Assembly (NCBI GenBank): GCA_037903475.1
Contig: JBAJFG010000172.1
Coordinates: forward strand, 992,001-1,056,000
DNA length: 64,000 nucleotides
From: Ancylostoma caninum
Lineage: Eukaryota; Nematoda; Chromadorea; Rhabditida; Ancylostomatidae
Direction of reading: 5' to 3'
This document shows, one piece after another, positions 62,801 to 64,000 of this stretch (position 1 is its first letter; each line of letters starts with the position of its first letter). Both the position numbers and the translations under genes were made by a program. Below the pieces are notes generated by a model that did no database searches, was not told where the DNA came from, and saw nothing but the letters and a program-made list of their open reading frames with translations.

Positions 62801-64000
62801 ATCTCTCAGTTATAACTCTATTGTTTTCAGCTTATGGTGAGCCTGTGGTCAAGACAGAGCTGAATATAAGGCCCAATAAGCAAATTACTCCCAACGACAG
62901 GGAAGAGTACGACGCCTACAAAACTGCAGCCGAATTCTTCCAGGTAATTGGGCTCAGGTAGATATCGAATAATTTGTTCAGAGCCTGCTGGAGACAGAAT
63001 ATCAGTTATAATAAAGTAGTTTGAGCAATCAACTAAGATTGCTACAGCTCTTTATGTCTGCTAACGTTTCGGCGTCGCTGCCTTTGCCAGAGCCTGGAAA
63101 GTCAGAGCCGAATTTAAAATCACCTCCCAAACGCCCTATCAGTTCATAATTTATAATTGAACAGGAGAATAAATCCGAATACAAGATCAGAGAAGTAATA
63201 CTCGTTAACGCTCACTTAGACAGTCGTCGTATAGTCGCGATGTTAGTGAATGAGGTAGCTAACCTAGCAGTAAAAACATCACACTTCCTAAGCTCACAAT
63301 AAAACAAATATGTTGAGCCGAAAAGTAAGATGGAGTAAATTTTTTTTCGCCATTTATTCTTATCAAGCTTTCAAGGAGTTAGGTTTCGACGGTATGTGTC
63401 AATTTGTAGCACTTTTCTCACTCTACACCAGCAGTCATGAAATTCAGACTGGTTCCTTCAAGAATTTAAGTTCAATATCGATAAAAATCCACAACCCGTT
63501 GTTTTTATTCCAATAATTCAAAAAGAACGAACTTGAAAAACCATAGAAATCATTAGGTGGTTAGTTTCGAGGGTGCTGAAGAAATTTTGTACAAGTTACT
63601 AGCCAATACATCTTATCAAATATTAAAGTGTCGAAATCAGAAGAAAGCACTGCAAGTAACAAAGAAAACCAAGGCTATCCTTAATATCTGAGTTACAGGC
63701 ATCCGTAAACACTTCAGCAGATCCGTGCACAGACTTCTTCCAATACGCATGTGGCAAATACAACCAGCCGGTAACTTTCATCATAACTAGTTCAGAATCA
63801 CGCTCAGCCTCTCCTTGACAGGCGGTTCCAAATTTCAGGTATCATTTGGTGTGGCTAGAGTGAAAGTCAACCGCCACGTGGCCAATCAGCTCTACAGCGA
63901 GCACTATGAAGATGTTATCAAGGTAAGATCTTTTTCCTGAATTCTGATCCAAATCCTTGATGGTTTCCTTGCTTTAGAGTTCAACAGCGCTCAGCAAGGG
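53848..64000 (+). CDS. M13 (neprilysin-type) zinc metallopeptidase with two tandem M13 domains; continues beyond the window
   Basis: Exons: 53848-53959, 56175-56347, 56459-56654, 56720-56824, 56887-57052, an unresolved piece at about 57280-57410, 58480-58611, 58690-58798, 59075-59192, 59348-59418, 59539-59614, 59684-59769, 60674-60776, 61039-61181, 61233-61388, 61654-61759, 61828-61894, 61960-62117, 62187-62311, 62525-62623, 62681-62774, 62831-62943, 63699-63770, 63839-63922, 63978 onward. The first carries a hydrophobic anchor ([19 protein letters not shown]), giving a type II membrane topology; the start codon was not located. [12 protein letters not shown] opens the peptidase; zinc motifs are [12 protein letters not shown] and [20 protein letters not shown] and KHCDVW close it. 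So domain 1 looks catalytically intact, an extracellular oligopeptide-cleaving enzyme by family. [10 protein letters not shown] then leads into a second start, [15 protein letters not shown]. Donors at 58798 (GTCCGC), 62774 (GTGAAT) and 56824 (GTATGG) are unusual. The usual early CxxxxC before NPCEDF was not found. Confidence 0.9.
53960..56174. other. First peptidase intron
   Basis: 2.2 kb without a convincing exon; it may hide a small exon for the missing N-terminal cysteine pair. Contains the palindrome-type repeat at 55040-55105 (GTGATTGGTCAGTCACATAA, then ATTGGCCAACCACGAGACTC). Confidence 0.4.
57610..58160. repeat. Minisatellite built on the palindrome TTGTCGACAA
   Basis: At least ten occurrences of GTCGACAA or close variants in 550 bp, for example near 57617, 57647, 57676, 57755, 57990, 58002, 58028, 58054 and 58080, often extended as GTCGACAAGCTTTTGG. 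Spacing is irregular (about 21-35 bp) with an intervening unrelated part at about 57790-57970. It lies between peptidase exons ending at 57052 and starting at 58480. Translated on the plus strand it reads as repeats of VDKLL and QVVDK in two open frames (57632-57865 and 57953-58135), neither with usable splice sites in phase, so I treat it as non-coding. Confidence 0.75.
60090..60203. repeat. Family C element, right half, diverged
   Basis: TAGCAGCAATCAAGGGAAGG, later ACCATTACC and finally GTGCTGCTCATCTATCAG follow the right half of the 44.7 kb copy. It sits in the intron between exons ending at 59769 and starting at 60674. Confidence 0.55.
63062..63085 (-). repeat. Short GGC...GCC hairpin with GCCGAAACGTT tail, second copy
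   Basis: Minus-strand GGCAGCGACGCCGAAACGTT then AGC, in the linker intron of the peptidase gene (62944-63698). Matches the 41.45 kb motif in the GCCGAAACGTT core and hairpin arrangement. Confidence 0.35.
63699..64000 (+). CDS. Start of the second M13 domain (same gene, partial)
   Basis: Exons 63699-63770, 63839-63922 and 63978-64000+ continue the peptidase reading frame in phase from the linker exon ending at 62943 (...AAEFFQ). [19 protein letters not shown] is the canonical N-terminal signature of an M13 catalytic domain and aligns with [12 protein letters not shown] of domain 1. No new start codon, signal peptide or anchor precedes it, and acceptor TGAGTTACAG is good, which argues for one two-domain protein rather than an adjacent gene. 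The zinc site of domain 2 lies outside the window, so its activity cannot be judged. Confidence 0.8.

Overview
The window reads as nuclear DNA of a nematode, most likely a clade V (strongylid or rhabditid) worm. This is inferred from spliced genes with a mix of short and kilobase introns, TTTCAG-type acceptors, acceptors placed just upstream of start codons as expected for spliced-leader trans-splicing, a nematode-style troponin I, and AT-rich non-coding DNA full of short inverted-repeat elements. There are no operons, bacterial signals or CRISPR arrays. All gene models were spliced by eye from the genomic sequence; phases were checked at almost every junction, and nothing was confirmed by a transcript or database search.

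Layout: 1-2.2 kb is the 3' end of an LTR retroelement (zinc knuckle plus aspartic protease reading frame running directly into an LTR, with no reverse transcriptase). 5.8-9.4 kb is a secreted single-domain Kunitz inhibitor gene (+) with a 3.3 kb intron. 10.0-10.5 kb is a decayed non-LTR reverse transcriptase relic (-). 12.3-17.8 kb is a nine-exon REX1/REXO-type DEDDh RNA exonuclease (-), 381 aa. 17.9-46 kb is gene-poor: several families of short inverted-repeat (MITE-like) elements, a tRNA-like SINE candidate, homopolymer runs, and unplaced hydrophobic minus-strand reading frames at 28.4-32.9 kb that may be a diverged multi-pass membrane protein. 46.3-50.4 kb is a troponin I gene (-) with two micro-exons. 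52.1-52.8 kb holds three exon-like blocks (-) of an unrecognised protein. From 53.8 kb to the window end runs a large M13 (neprilysin-type) zinc metallopeptidase gene (+): a membrane anchor, a complete M13 domain with HELTH and ENIAD motifs, then the start of a second M13 domain in the same reading frame.

The genes are functionally unrelated neighbours (secreted inhibitor, nuclear or nucleolar RNase, muscle regulator, ectopeptidase). Their introns and spacers share the same inverted-repeat families, which is the main theme linking the region. The most unusual items are the tandem-domain M13 gene, a minisatellite built on the palindrome TTGTCGACAA within one of its introns, and the RT-less gag-protease element.
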